Positions 10,746-24,979 of a stretch of 64,000 nucleotides of DNA are shown here, piece by piece. Position numbers and translations under genes: made by a program. The DNA is from Paramacrobiotus metropolitanus. Lineage: Eukaryota > Tardigrada > Eutardigrada > Parachela > Macrobiotidae. Below the pieces are notes generated by a model that did no database searches, had not been told where the DNA came from, and saw only the letters and a list, made by a program, of their open reading frames with translations. Every line of letters begins with the position of its first letter. The first letter of the stretch is position 1. Location of the stretch: contig NW_026570254.1 of the NCBI RefSeq assembly GCF_019649055.1, forward strand, positions 868,001-932,000. The letters are read 5' to 3'.

Positions 10746-12665
10746 ATAGCAGTGAATACTAGTAAATGATGGAATACCAGTAAATGATGGAAATCTTGTT
10801 CGAGATGCAATATTTCAGATTTTTATCGCTTTATACAGTAGTGTATCTGTGCATCGTGGACAGTAGACACTATTGACTATGGTCTAATAATAACTGAAAC
10901 AGGAATTCAGTTGTGTTAAAGAATGCAAAATCAGTGAAATTTCCGTTTCGCCTGTTTAACGTTGCCGAAGCTAAGTAATTTTGCGGTAATTAAACAGGAA
11001 GTGAATCGTTTTACACGTAAAGTTTATGGGAATGGCTTTTTTTAGTGAAAAAAGTAGACCGTTTTTGGCCCTATTTTCTAGGCTTCTGGAATTTTTTTTC
11101 GATCGACATTGCAATAACGGCTTAGAAATATTTATGTCTTCACTTAATTAGATGAAAACTACTACGTGTATCTAGCATTCTTGATGGTAATTATGAAACT
11201 TGCAAGCTAAATATTGAGAACTAATGCTTGTATCACATGAACCTCACAACAGTGCCGCTACCATCTAATAACTTGCTGGTTCCTCTTTGAATAAGCTTTT
11301 CTTGTTGTTCAGTGTTTGTATCCCAGTACCCCTGCCGTATTCAGTGGACGGAAGGAATCGCAGAAAAATCAGGTACGCGTATCAAAAGTATTGCGCGCGA
11401 ACATAAAATACAGTAGCATGTTCTTCAGTACTGTACTGTATTTTATTGCGCAAGCCGAACATGATTTGTATCAATGTATGTACTGAAATACTGTAATAAG
11501 TGTAATTAATTAGTAGTTCTGTTATCTGTACGAGTACTCGTGGTCTTGGTGGAAATTATTACTGTACTTATGCTGTACTTCGCTTACTTATATCTATACT
11601 TAACTTATTTAGCTGTAGATATTAGACACGAGTTACGTAGAGGGTAGAAGAAAATGGTGGAAATAAAGACCGGGATTTGTGTTGGAAGTTCTGATTTTAG
11701 TTGCTGATTTCCTTCTCTTTCGTTACTGGGGCAATATCTAGTGGCGGCTACCGCAGTTATAATTCTGTTGACAATATAGCGCAGTTCTGTTCTGTTCGAG
11801 CAGGTATCTATAAATAATGTATAATTATATAAGTACGATATGATATCGAACGCTTTGTGTTACTGCTAGGACTATTTAACCGAGTCCACGTTGTACATGA
11901 ACAACGATGGTTTCGAGTCCTTTCTCGGGAATGAGTGTCCATGGCTCGGGTACCGGTAGGTGTCTTGTGTTTATAACTTCCTTTGGTTTTGCACTTTTCT
12001 GGATTAGACGGTTGGGCGCGGTTGTGAAACTTTTGTTTGTGAAAGATCAGTTTGTAATTAACCGTAAACGTTATAGCACGACACATCCGCAGGTTATGAC
12101 CAATCCCACTATTAGCGCCATTGACGGCAATTAATTACCGACCCACTGACCGAACACTGCCTATAGCAGCTCTGTAACTAATCGCCTGTCCTCCAGCTAA
12201 ACTTTTTTCTTGACACTGTTGACAGCAATTCCCATTTTAGTATGTACGGTAGGTGCGGTTCGGCCGTAATAATTTGAAACTGCGCAAACGAAGTTGTTGC
12301 TTTGAAGGCAGGCGGTGATATGTAAGAACTAAAATAAAAACCAAATAAGAAAAAATTTAAAATTATGTGAGTTCAAAAATTACTTGAATTTTTGAGAAAA
12401 TTAAATTGTAAAGCTACTATGTCTGTATAGACTATAGCTACCGTGTCGCATCATGAAATTATTATTCAAACTACGAGTACGAAGTAGTTAAGTTGTGCTT
12501 TCACCATATTTACTTACATTAATTATTATATTTCTTGCATTTGTTCGTTTAATGCAGATATTAAAACTGTTAGACTGTGCAAAGAGCCACACAATTTCGA
12601 GCCGGAGCATTACGAAGCTCTTATTTTGTAGTCACAGTTATTGAACAGCAGATCTACTTTGTAAA
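10746..12665. other. Unassigned non-coding stretch
   Basis: A/T-rich sequence with many GTAC/TGTACTG oligomers (for example 11436-11475 and 11560-11580). A small direct repeat of AGTAAATGATGGAA type lies near 10765-10790. No exon with family similarity was seen on either strand. Confidence 0.5.
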
Positions 12666-12693
12666 ATGCTAGATCCAGATCTAGATGCAATGA
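12666..12693 (+). CDS. Candidate alternative first coding exon A of an unrecognised small-protein gene
   Basis: Reads MLDPDLDAM and then one leftover base A before GTAAGT (phase 1). Joining to the exon at 28259-28398 gives DAM-T-KDAAFPKV in frame. The exon is so short that only the phase agreement with the candidates at 16391, 21994 and 24943 supports it. Inference from splice logic; no transcript evidence. Confidence 0.25.
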
Positions 12694-15600
12694 GTAAGTA
12701 GTACGCTGAGTACGTGTCGCTGAGTCGCTGAGTACGTTTTGCGTACTTATTAGCGATTGTTAGAAAAGGGCGTTATCACTGCTTTTTTTTACCGGCTTAA
12801 ATTATTATCGACAAAACAATAATTTTATTGTAATTTTTGTTAATTGAGGTTTGTAATACTACCTTTCTTTGTTGCAATGAATGGAGCAGTTCTTGCGCAA
12901 GGGCAGTCAGTTCGACACCGCAACGGAATCTGTTAAGTATTAGTGTTGGTATGGTTTAGCTTATCTTGATGGTGATTACGAGTAGATTTAGCGTTGAGTG
13001 TCCTTCCGGACATACCCATTTGCTCTATCTGGCGTATCACGGAAGCTGACATAATAGCAGCAACACGGTTCTTTTTCTGGTTTCCTGCTGCAGCAGACAA
13101 GTGCGACCTGTGGAGTCTGTACAAAGGGTGTGACTTTGGGGAAAGTAGCTTACCAGTTTCTAGGAAAGAATTAATAAATATATCGCGAAGGGTGTAGCAT
13201 TTGCTAACAGGCAGTAGTACTGACTCGTCCTGATCTAGATTACGTACGTAGAAGTACTTTGATTTCACCCGGAAATGTGCGTAGGATTTCTGCTATTCCA
13301 TCTTTATACGCGTGGGCGGATAAAAATTCACGTATACGTACGATATGAGAGACACCTGCCGTCGGGAGGTTGAGCTATACATTTTGGGGAATTTTTTCTG
13401 TTTCAGCCTACGTTAGCAGACAATTCCTGTCGGGCCGAACGGGATCCGGATAGGACGGGCACGAAGTGGGCAATTTGGGCTAGGTAGCTGTTGATTCTTG
13501 CTGGCTCGCACACGTGAGTAAAGTGCCCGTTTGACGCAGACGCAAGCGGGTGTGTGACCTTCTCACTGCAACAGGAAGGCGGCATTGTGGTGCCTGTGTG
13601 CACGTTTGCGGCTTGCTTGACTGCACCCCTTTGTACAAGTGGGATGCCATGAGATGAATTTTAGATCCTCGCGCTTCCGGCTTTGCTCCCCTGTGACGCA
13701 TGCTTAAAGGTAATATGCATACTTATGCATATGCATTATGGAGAGTATGAATAGCGTCAGATAGCACCGGCAATATAGCGCATGCTAACAATCTGCTACA
13801 TGAGCTGCGTAAAGGAAGTTTGGCTTTTAAAAATTGATGTTAGACAAGTCGGCAGATGTGCGGTGCAAAAGACCATGTTCATGCTGCCGGATCTGCTTTG
13901 TTGTGGGAAGACACGCGAATTCAGTAGAGATAACTTAACACGGGGACTGGAACCAGGATGTTCCCAGATGGGAGAAGGGAATTCACAATCTGTCACGCTG
14001 CTGCTTTGTATACCCAAAGCGAACAGTAACCTAATAATTTGTGTTTTACTTCAAACGGTTAATAGTACTTTCCCAAGTTTAATGGTTTTAATCAGTTAAA
14101 ATAATTAAATATTCATTGCAACACTTTAAACTACGTATTTAATTTTAATTTCACATATTAAAATTACTGGCAGTACCGCTACGAAGTACCAAAATTTTTA
14201 CTTACGCTTACGTATTTTTCTGTACTAGTACTACTAGTTTCTCACGGTCAGGGCATCTCAGGACATTGTTTGAGGACGCAGATTTCATTATTGTGTCGAG
14301 TAATTGCCAGATTATGGGGATGTCTGCCCTATTTTCCATTTGTTTTGTTACCGGTTGGAAAATGTTTTCTGTTCCATATTTAACCATCTTGATTTAGTAG
14401 GGTAATATCGACATTGTTGGCCCTTATGTTGAATCGATACACAAATCGAGTCTGAAGAATCGACGATGGGGAAATATGACAGTAAAATCGATGCTTTCGT
14501 TTTTAATAAGGGAATTTCAGTGTATTTACACTAGTAATATTCATAAATGGACTTGGAGCAACAAGATTTTTGACGTCATTATTGTGAAAAATCATTAAAA
14601 TTTCAGCTACAGCAAGGAGAGTGAGCTGTGTGAATAGTCGTCGATAATTCGAGTTTAGTTTGCAAATGCCGGTCGCCGAAAGAGGATTGGGGGAGAACAG
14701 CAGATCATGATCGTCCGGCACACTGTAAATGTGGAATTATGCTGTACACTTCGATCTTGCCGGATCTGTTTGACAGTTCATCGAGCGCGGGGCCTTCTCG
14801 CGAGACACTCAGCAAACTTGTAGGACAAGTTTTGTTCCCGGCCACTGTAGGCAACATAATAGATATGGCGATATTACGTGCTTTTTAAGTAGCAGACTGG
14901 CTATCGTACTGGCAGTCAAGGGAATAAGGAGCCGCGAAGCATGTGTGCGTGTAACATATATCAACGGTATCGGCGTAGCTGTCTCTGTCATTCCCTGGGT
15001 CATATGTGCATAAATGGTGCGAATATTAGGTCTGTGGTATTGCGATATGACTAATGGTCTACTTGTCGGATCATTTGAATTTGGTTATTAATTCTTAGCT
15101 TTGATTCATCCGTCTGACTGATTATTATCATTCTGTACTACTTTTCTTGCAGTGCTACTTTTGGCCCATTCATCGAATAGTGCGGTGAATGCTGATTCGC
15201 TGAATGTACGTACAGACATGACCAAGTAAGCAGCCGGCGATACTTATTTATAATCCAGTTTCCGTCACGTGATGCGGCACTTGCGTAGGTTAGCGCCGGG
15301 GCAAATAGAATATATAGATAGGCGGAAGTGAGGAGGATGGACAATTTTGATTCAAGTGCTGACATGCTGATCCGACAAGTTACGGGGATATGTCTTATTT
15401 GGAGACTCCTTTTTATTCTTGTGCGCTTGCTGCTGCTTCTGCTGTGTCTGTTCTCATATTATTGTACTGCATTCGCTGCTTAAAACCGGGCCACTTGGCG
15501 GAAGGGTGCCTTCTTTACATACCTCATCGTCCGTAAACGCAGACACTGCCCAACAGATACAGACAGCGCCGTATACACATTGTCAGTGTACAATATGTGC

Positions 15601-15717
15601 CACTGTACACTTTCTCGCTCCCCAGTTTATTCTTGGCGAAGTGAGGGGCTTTTCTTTCTCATGCGTTTTTTGTGCTGTGTGTAATCTGATGTGCACTTGA
15701 TATTCTTGTAAATTTCA

Positions 15718-15826
15718 GTGGAGACGGAGTTGCCGAGAGAACAGTTACGGATAGCTGCAGCTGATGAAAGCCGGTAATGCAGCCGGAAAGGCAACAAGCA
15801 GCTAGGTCCTTCCTTGTGTTTCCGGG
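15718..15826 (+). other. Exon-like block, probably untranslated if real
   Basis: Bounded by a good acceptor (TAAATTTCAG) and a good donor (CCGG/GTAAGTCG), 109 nt. All three frames contain stops, so if transcribed it is a 5' UTR exon, perhaps of the gene that uses exon 16391-16487. Confidence 0.3.
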
Positions 15827-16390
15827 TAAGTCGATTTGCTAAGCGGTCTCAACAGTCTTCGCTCTGTTGTGGAAAACACGTTCCTGCGTCCGTGTCTGGT
15901 GGCGCGTTGAATGACACTTATTGTTTCTGCTCTGACAATATCATTAGAGATCGGCTGTAGAGCTGGGTTCCTTTAAATTTCCATTAAATGATTGGTCACT
16001 CATGTTAATTAACGAGAGCTCGAACGTGTCAGTGCCGTTTTCTTCTCGGGCTGATGCACCCTCGGTGTTTATTGGGTTCCCGAGCGTTGTTGTATAATAA
16101 AAAGTAAGTAAAATCCCAGTATAAAATCTTAAAATGTCCTGTTTATTATGTTGAATGTTTGTTTTGCAAAAAATACGGATTTCGACTTTTTAATACTGGA
16201 TACGGAAATAGAAATTTCAAACTTTTTTGCAAATCTGTGATTATGAATTGCTTACAACCTCACAGATGTTTATGGAAATCGTAATAGCACATTTTTGCAG
16301 AAAGATTTTTATTTCTTCTGGGATTTTAATTTATCTACTTAATAGAGTACGCACATAACCCCACAACAGTTGAACGAAAAAAGTAATATA

Positions 16391-16487
16391 ATGATGGTAT
16401 TACGTGGTAGCAGATTATCGAGTGTTACACCCAAAGAAGATGTTGTTGACGATAATTCACGCGACACACCTTTTTCGTCGATTGCTA
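16391..16487 (+). CDS. Candidate alternative first coding exon B of an unrecognised small-protein gene
   Basis: Opens with ATGATGG and encodes 32 residues (MMVLRGSRLSSVTPKEDVVD, then DNSRDTPFSSIA) with one leftover base A before GTAAGTAC. A soluble, Ser/Asp-rich leader with several possible phosphosites and no signal peptide. Phase 1 fits exon 28259-28398, giving SSIA-T-KDAAFPKV and a 78-residue protein. This is the best-looking of the four phase-1 candidates by composition. No family recognised. Confidence 0.4.
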
Positions 16488-19400
16488 GTAAGTACCTGAA
16501 CCTGTGATTATTTTATTGAACATCCTCGCTGCGCCTTTTGGTTTGGCGAGTGTTTTTAAGCGGCCATTAGATCGATCTATAGAGAAAAATTAATTTACTG
16601 TTCTTTTATTGATTTTCTGAGGAAGTTGGATGTAGACCGGCAGGTTAGAATGCCGTTCCCGTCGATTTATTGAGATGATAGCAATCGATTAGTACGTCTG
16701 GCAAGGCGGAGCCTGCTACTGTGGAAGCAATCTCATGAGATTTGAAATGTAGCTAATCCGTTGTAAAGCACTGGCCGCACGTTTTCCTCGCTGTTAGACG
16801 CGCCCCTGCAACGGCGGTAATATAGAATGACGTAGCCGTGATATCGCATCGGCGTTTATCACTACTACAATTGTACCTGCCCGAAGGATGATTTTGGTCA
16901 ACAGCTTCTGAAATTTAATGAAAGATTTCGGGAAGTGGGTTTCGATTTTTCTAGATAACTGCAGTGTAACTGTTCAGGCATTTTGCTATTAGTATTTCGC
17001 TTCCATTGTGCATTTGCTTGTAATGGATTTTGAAAAGCATGCTTCTGTCTTTGTTGTATATAGATATATGCATTATGCAGGTTATCAAAAAGCATTGCTT
17101 AGTAAATTGGTCATAAAGTTTTTAACAATTGGCCGCACCGTGTGTCCGTGTCCCGTGTGCAGACTGTTGAACGACTTCACTGTCGGCAAGCTTTTCCGCA
17201 CTAGCCGGCGAATCATAGCAAGTGAAATTTATTTATTTGAGAAATCTGTTACTCCGGATCTGGGTGGGTGCGTTATTTGTTCCCATAGAATGGTGTTGGA
17301 CCGATTGTACAATGCAGTCATTCATAAAATGTTGGATTAGATAGAGAGTTATCTAAATATTTAAGTCAGATATATGGTGTATGGCCTTGGGACGCAGCCA
17401 GTGGACGTCTAGGTACCGTATGCAAAATGATAGATAGATAAATTCGGGGATAGGCTCGTGCAGTTGCGCATTATAAACAAAGATGCCGAATTCTTTCTCA
17501 AATAACAGCTGAATATATAAATATTTTCCGCCTATAGGGAAGTGATGCTCATTTTCTACCCCTGTTTGCCGCTCGTATCGTCGTTCCGTCTGGTCACGGT
17601 TCGGACGTGCCGGACATTTTACACTGGATGCACATTATGACACACTCTGTATTTAAGCGGGTATGAATAACACATGTGGCACTCCTATGGTACAAATTCG
17701 ATTATTTATCGTGTTCTCATAAATAGCAGCCTGTTGGGTATTAAAATGGTATTTAGACATCCAGTGATAGCATTCTTGCATGTTTGGCTGCCGGCGCCAT
17801 GAGATTCCGTATCGAAATCCAGTTTGTTCCGGCAGTTTTCATGGAAATTATCATGCTTAATTAAATTGTTTTTCGTTTGCATGTACGCATGAAAATTACA
17901 CTAAACCGGCGTCTGAATGGGTCAGTTAAAAACGCTTATTAGGAGGAGGATGAGCGGGGCGGTGTCAATATACATGCACGTAGCATTTTACGGACTGACG
18001 AGTGCCGGTTGGATGGTTCATGGGTGTATCTCCAGAAATAGCTCGCTCTGTGCCATTGGATAAAATTAAAGATCCTTCCTTGATGTGGTGTTGTTCCGTG
18101 AATCAGGGATGCTGGAGGTAGGAGGTTAAAGGCGATGAAATTGAAAAAATAAAATACACTTAAAATATACAAAATTAATGATATTATTTCCGGTGTGGGA
18201 TTTCTGCCGCAAACTGTGCGCTTCGCAGAAACAAGGCAATTGCTCATAAAAAGGTGAAATTGAATTATGTAGACTTTGAACTTGGTATTTCCAATGCACC
18301 TCTGTATCTCAACTTACGTAAACAGCGTTTGTTCGAAAATTAATTTTGAATTTCTCTATAAATTAAATACTTACCTTTAACCGTTTGTGTCGCGGAATCA
18401 TAATAATAGCTTTCATGTTTACGAGTAACTTTGCACTGATGTAATTGTGAGCTGTTGAACTGAATGACACTTCGATTAAAATCGTTGTTATTTAACTGAA
18501 AGTCATGTAGTTTTTTCTGCATGTGTAACGACTTCGTACACGCTCTAAGGAGTGCAGCAAAAATATTATTTCGATTGTGTTCCGATGTGCTGGCAATCCC
18601 GGAATAGCCTTCATTCGTTCACGACTTGTATTAGATGGGCGAAAATAAGCATCTATTAGCGTAATGTAAAGACGTGGCTTGTGCCAATTGCGCTATTTAC
18701 TTAATTAACGTCATAGGGTGCACTGGAAATACCAGGAAAAGTTTTTCCTTTTTGCTCAGCATGCTCTCGGCTGATTTATGAAGAAATGTAATTGTGCTAA
18801 ATTGAAAATCATTGCTATCAGCCGGCAAACGTAATCGTACCAAGTGAGACTGATAGATAGAAATTGACTACATGTTTCCGCAACAGCTTAGCGTCTGCAC
18901 ACTCGGCAGCTGGTCGTACATATATGCCGTTGGCTCAATCAAATCGGAAATTCTTCATTTCAAATAAGAATTCGCCTATGTAAAAATATGGACAACTTGT
19001 GTGTCTGTCTGCTGCTGACTGCAGCAGTCAGCTATGGTGGGACGGAAAAGTTTGACGCGCCGCTGACGCATGGTGGCTCAGTGGATTTTATGAGTCAGTT
19101 GGACATTTTGTGTGTATGCGACTTGCGCTTATAAGCAGGCAAAAGCAGAGAACGATTGCGCCAAAGTTTAGCTGTTTCAGAATCAGCCGCCGTGGCCAAA
19201 TAATATTCTCCTTACGGATAGACGATAGTTGATACTCTCCCGCTACGGCAAGTCAGACTCTAATTCACCATTTGTTCACGTCAGTTAAAACTACTTGTAT
19301 GTATGAAAAGTTGCAGCTAGTTATGCACGATGATGGTATTATCGTGACCCTAAGCGGATGGCGGGCAGCGTTAAAAGAGGTTTTATGATTTCATGCCAGT

Positions 19401-21993
19401 AATTCATGGCCCTGACATTTTTTTCTTTCATTATAATTGAATAATAAACGGGCCGGCTCGTCTTGTGGAACACTCACCAGCAATGGAGCGATTCAAGCGT
19501 GAATTTCCAATACAATCACAGGTACTCCTAACTTGTAAGGTATATGCACTCCTACGTTATTATTAGTCGTAAAACGCGACGAAAACCAGATTGTAACGTA
19601 AAAGGCTGTGTTTCGCCTTACTTATTTGATAATTCCATTATTGTTGGGTTCATAATTATTTTCCATTGAGTACCGGGGTTTTTGCTGCAGTGCCGGCATA
19701 ATGTCCTATGATAAAACAGTTTTCTCCTTGGCTTCCTTTCAATAGAGCGTACACAGGCGTTAGGACGGAATAAGTGGCTGAATGCATTCAGACCACAAGC
19801 GACCGACAGGTTGTGTGTGAATGTGTGCTGAATCAGGCTGATAACTGTAATCCGCTGCCTTTTTTTGCGTCTAAAGGAATACACGGGAGCTGAATGCGCT
19901 TAACATTGAGCTTTTTTGTGTAAAAAAACGTGTTCAGAAAATGACTCCTGAATGCGGTAAAGGAGACTCTGTGTTTCCTTGATTGGACTGATGATCGTGT
20001 GAAACCTGAGATGGAAATGCGAGCGGCAAATGTTTTGCAAACGCTGTAAACGAAAGGCTGCCTTTCATCGGTTTAGCCGGTTAGGGTGGATACGGGTTAA
20101 TGCTTTATCGACGGTTTCGTTTTGGTAATACCCACTGTTATAATACATATGTATATCGGCTTTTTACCTCGGCTATTCATCAGAAAAAATGGAATTAGTA
20201 ATCTGTAATAGTACCGGGCAAGCAATCCAGATACATACTCAGCCGGTTTTAAGAGCGCTATACATACGTCGGCCTGATTTCTCCCATGGGTTCGATGTAA
20301 TGGTTTTCGTTTGTGATCTTATATGGATTAGCTGAGGTGCATTCTTAATTTCTTAGCAAAAATTAATTTACCAGACTCGGTGTTTAAACCGGCAGCAGGA
20401 TGTCGCATCACCTGCTTTGCCTCCCGAGTAACACAATTATTTATCGAATTGACTGCCAGTTCAATAAGAAGGCCATGTTGTAGCATCTGTTCGCTGTGCA
20501 ATAATGGATTAATACATCGGAAAAATTTTCGATTTTTCTTTCTGTTCGCTGAAGTTTCCCTGCACGTTAAATGTCTTCGTTAATGGATTCTAACAATAAA
20601 ATATGTTGTTGTTACTGGTCAAAGTATACGTATATATTTAGCAAAATTTTGCAGTTTATTGTGAATAATGTGAATTAAAGTATCGTACTCTGCTGTACTT
20701 TATATTGTAAATCTAGAATAATCGAACAGCTGCAGCATGTACATCGGTTTCTGTATTGTCAGAGCGTGATTTTCGTGAAAAATTGTTAACCATCAGAAGT
20801 AGGATGGCAATGCGCTCGTAAGATCGTAAATACGCGATATTTTCTGAAGCGGATGTTTGTCGTCAGTTAATTAATTCGTGACTCGCATGACGAAATGTGT
20901 GACGTTTTTTTCCGCTGGACAATAAATTTTTGATGATCGATATTTCCCTTTTATACTGTCAAGCATATCCAACCTTTGAGTGAGATAGGCATGTTGTCAT
21001 TATACAGTGTACTAGTAACAGTACTTCGTATTAAATTTTGTGAAATTTCACTTTGATAGCTATATATTGTGAAAGTTTACTGACTGCGAGTGCGGTGACG
21101 TTTGACGCACCCTGTTAGCGGCATACCGAGTAATGAAAATGAAGTTATGCAAATCTGCCGGTGGACGTATGCTAGTTGGCCACGTTAAGTGTGCTCAGTG
21201 CCCCCTGGAGACTGCAGTTTCCTGTTATTTAAACACACAGCACAAACTGATAATACATCAAGCGTCTTATTAATAATATCGGCCATTGCAGGTGGATAGT
21301 GATGGGATAACGACCGGTGGCGGGGAAGGTGTTGTGGAGCGCAGTTGTAGCTGGCAGATGCAGCGAGCGGTCTCCGGGGATCAATCAGGTCTGTCAGGGG
21401 AAATTGTGAAGGTTTCTGATGGAGCGAATGTCATGCCGTACGATCTGTGTGTGTTGCGGTCTAAGTGGCATGTTTAGGTGTCCGAATGACGCATGAATGC
21501 CGTCAAAGTTGTGATTTGGCCTGGCCTGACTGCTTGGTCAGGCAGACAGCAAGCAGAAAGGAAGATGGGCCAACCTACTGCGGGAAATCGAAAGAAAAAA
21601 ATGACCACGAACCACCCGCCTCTAAAGCTGTTGTGCATGTATGAATATTATTAAGCACCCTGGGGCAGTATTTTGCTCTTGCCCGTGAAGTGTGGTTTTC
21701 CCCATTTTTGGAAGCGGGCCCGCTTGAAAAAAACTAGCAGGACCGATTGGGCTGTCATTTGCTGGGAGCTTGAATTATGAGGCAATATGGCTATATGAAA
21801 TATTAGTCGCGACTGCATCAGCTGTGTCGTCTTGAGGGTGCAAATATTGAAAAGAGAGAGGGTTGTGTTTGCTTTGTGTATTGCGGGAGATGGAGGGAGT
21901 TAGTGAGCTGTCAGGAATAGAGGGATAACACTGCTTCCTAATGGGACAACAAGTATCTGTACAGATGCGGCCGGCCAGGGTTAAGGAATCGGC
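16488..21993. other. Unassigned, possibly intronic
   Basis: No recognised coding exon on either strand. If exon 16391-16487 is real, this is part of its first intron. Nothing with RNA-gene or transposon features was recognised. Confidence 0.45.
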
Positions 21994-22264
21994 GTGTGTG
22001 GAATTAGAACAGTGCTCTGCCTTCGGGCGGTGATTGGGGGGAAATGTATCGGCCAGTTTGTCAGAGGAAGAATCGTCTCAATTGGTTCGTGTTTTACGCG
22101 GATTTGTACGGGTGTCGACATATTCTTTTGGTCGGGGAGGAACAGTAGCGGTAGTGGAGGAAGAAAAGTTCCAAACCGGATCCGGCACAGACCATACGAG
22201 TATGGCATAATATTATGTCTGCTTTTCGCTGTTTGTCTGCATCTGTACGGTGCGTACCATCTAT
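21994..22264 (+). CDS. Candidate alternative first exon C, encoding a basic leader plus one membrane segment
   Basis: Open frame of 90 codons ending one base (T) before GTAAGT. The leader is basic (SSGSGGRKVPNRIRHRPYEY), followed by a hydrophobic stretch GIILCLLFAVCLHLYGAYHL that could be a signal anchor or single membrane span. Phase 1 fits exon 28259-28398 (YHL-S-KDAAFPKV). If real this isoform would be a type II or single-pass protein, unlike the soluble isoforms. The opposite strand is also partly open, so chance is a serious alternative. Confidence 0.3.
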
Positions 22265-24942
22265 GTAAGTTAAACTTTAAAGCATTTTGGTGATCGGCGT
22301 TTTTGCACTAATATTCATACTGCTTTGATAAGCACAGGGCCAGTGTTGCATAGCCGGCAGTTGCGCTATGTTCGCTTGCCTTGGCGCTTGAAGAGTCTGT
22401 CCATCTTTAATAATCACTGAATCAGCTCTAGGTAAAAAGAAGCACTTGAAAAGAGAGACTTTTAAGTTGATTGAATTATTTCAGTGGCGCGCGCGCTTAC
22501 TTTGACTTTAACTGACTTCATGTTTGTGTGTAGCGGCGTTTTAGGCTTGCACTGCTTGCAGCAATGTCCTTGGCATTTTTGTGCTTAACTGTCTGCTGTG
22601 TTGTTTGAACCTCGGACGGTGCAGAAAAATGGTTTGTCGGCATTTTTCCGTTTGATTTAGTTCTGTGTTGCATGTACGTATATATCCGTGAATCAAAGCC
22701 CGCGTTTGAAAGGCAGAAAGGGCGGCATACTCCATCAACAAGTTGAACAGGAAATAGAAATGGACCAAAAGGTGTAAGTTCTAATCGAAAGATATTTTGT
22801 GGTATAACAATCGTAAAAGTTTTGTAATTTGCGAAGAGATACTAAAAATGTGGCATCAGTGGTATGGTACAGATGAACTACTTACCGGTTAGTGTATACT
22901 TCTAGTATATTATTTATTATTATCGTCGCTCTCCTGTGTTTAATCAGCATAGTGCCAGTAATTATAAGAAAAGGTAAAATATGCTGCGCAGATTACAAGG
23001 AATGGTTTGGATAATTACAGCATTAGAATTTGTTAGTTCATGCTTCCATCAGCTGATTTGAAAATAAGATTTAGTAAAACAGCCGTTGCTGAGTGTTCAC
23101 AGCAGAACAAAACTGCTGCAGCGAATAGTAAAAACTGAAATCGGAAGTGCAAAGTTGTCAAAAAAAGCGAAATGACTTACATTTGCGTTTCCGCAGTTGT
23201 TTAGTATTCATGCAGTTCGCTGTGATGTTTATTGTTTGCTGTCTGACTGATGTTTTGGCGCTGGTTGTCATTGTGGCAATGAACGCAAAATTAGAGCAGG
23301 TGAAGCGTGTGGTTGCATTAAGCGGAGAATAGCCATAGAGTGCGCATTGTGTTTGCGTAGTGTCTGGATATATTGGAGGCCAAATGAGGATCGCGGAAGC
23401 TGTCGGTTGAGGAAATGAAGCGGCATCCGTTACCAGCCTTATAAATGTGTTAGCGGCAAGCTGTCTGCCGTGCACCTCTCTTTATGGGTGCACATGAGGC
23501 CAGACGGCTTTGATGGTCTGAGCTGAACTGCTGCTGATGTTTAAGGTAAATGTCCGCGTAATTGTTCCGCAAGACCGAGTGATTGAGTAATTACCAAGTG
23601 GCCACCATGTATTTCTTCACTTACTTCGCTTCGCTGGCATAGAAAAGGTGATAATGGTCTGAACAACTTTTCACCATATTCACAAATAAACTGCCGGTAC
23701 GTGTGCTGTGGCGCAATTAGATTACGACCACTCGCGATATGCTAGTCGGCGAGTGAATATTTTTTTGCCTCTTGAATAGTTTTTTCCCCTATCGTTCAGC
23801 GAAGAATGTGTGTATCCGCATTCTTAAATGGCTGTGGGTAATTTTTCGCATATTTTCCATCTGACGCGATTGCCGGAATAGCTGCTTTGTTGTCTAACGA
23901 CGGACAGAGTTCAATGTGTAAAGTTCGCATTTTTCTCCCAAGTTGTGTTACTTACTTTAATATCTTGCGTGCCAGTCAGCGCAGCATTCCGTACCCGAGT
24001 CCGAATTTGTTTTATTTTCCCGGGTGACGCCACAAATACCGGCGTTTATCTTGTCGTGCGATAAGAAGCGAGCAAGCGTTTCTTATGTCGTAATGGAATT
24101 TGTCGCTTTTCCCATTAGCTGATAGACTATTGCCGTACCGGTTCATTCAATGGGAAGGGAAAATAATAATGCGTGCTCCGCGAAACGTCGGCGCTCTGCA
24201 GCGGTACAATACACGCAGACTTCGATTATACGGTACTTGTACACAAGGCAGACAGACTGTATTCTTTTGTAATTTTTTCTCAGTGTCGTATTTACATCGG
24301 TTTTCCGGGGCGACTAGCCTGGCCTGCAGTGGTAGTAGATTTCTCGTTGCGTTGGGTACCCACCGATTAATGCTGAGAGTAGCGTTTTGTTAGAGTGCAG
24401 CCCACGAATGTGCAGATTTTGTGTTAATATCAGATTCTGTACTTCTGTACGTACTATGTAGTGTACTTACTTTAATATGTGTCGCGGCAGTCGGCGGTAC
24501 CCGGGCGCTGCGCCCAAATGCAACGAGCAGACAGTCAAGGATAACTGCAGTGAAAGTTGAGCTAATTCTACGGCACAGTGCCCGACAATTTGTTACCCAT
24601 TTTGATGGACGGTATTTTATTGTCAAATGCAGTGATTAGACAAGTTAGTATTGCTGGGCTTGAAGTGTGATGATAGTCGTGATCAGTATGCCGCGGCGGT
24701 ACATTCTCTTTACGTGTCTATCGTCATTCGCCCTGTAACGAGTCCACCATAGTGCACCGCACAGTGCGGCTATAAAACGAATGGATTGATTTGGGCATTC
24801 TTGTGAAGTGTTAGTTAACCCAGTTACACTGGAGTAGACTATTATTCCACATGTATTCGTTTTTAAATTTTCATTTTCCGTCGCACTGACTTGCCGCTGT
24901 TGGGATGTCGGGTTGCGGATCAGTGTAGAGAGATTGACCGGC

Positions 24943-24979
24943 ATGGATTCCGTCGCTGTATCTTTTCCGGCTGTAACAG
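24943..24979 (+). CDS. Candidate alternative first coding exon D
   Basis: ATG in a fair context encodes MDSVAVSFPAVT with one leftover base G before GTATGC (phase 1). Joined to 28259-28398 it reads AVT-A-KDAAFPKV. Very short; supported only by phase and by the shared downstream exon. Confidence 0.25.

Noticed and set aside
21286-21477. 63-codon plus-strand frame following GCCATTGCAG
   Set aside because: Entered from phase-1 exons it stops at once, and its own Met lies across the acceptor. No donor follows before its stop.
22757-22766. ATG-plus-donor site (MDQKV) as another first exon
   Set aside because: Phase 2; joining to 28259 gives a stop within about 20 codons.
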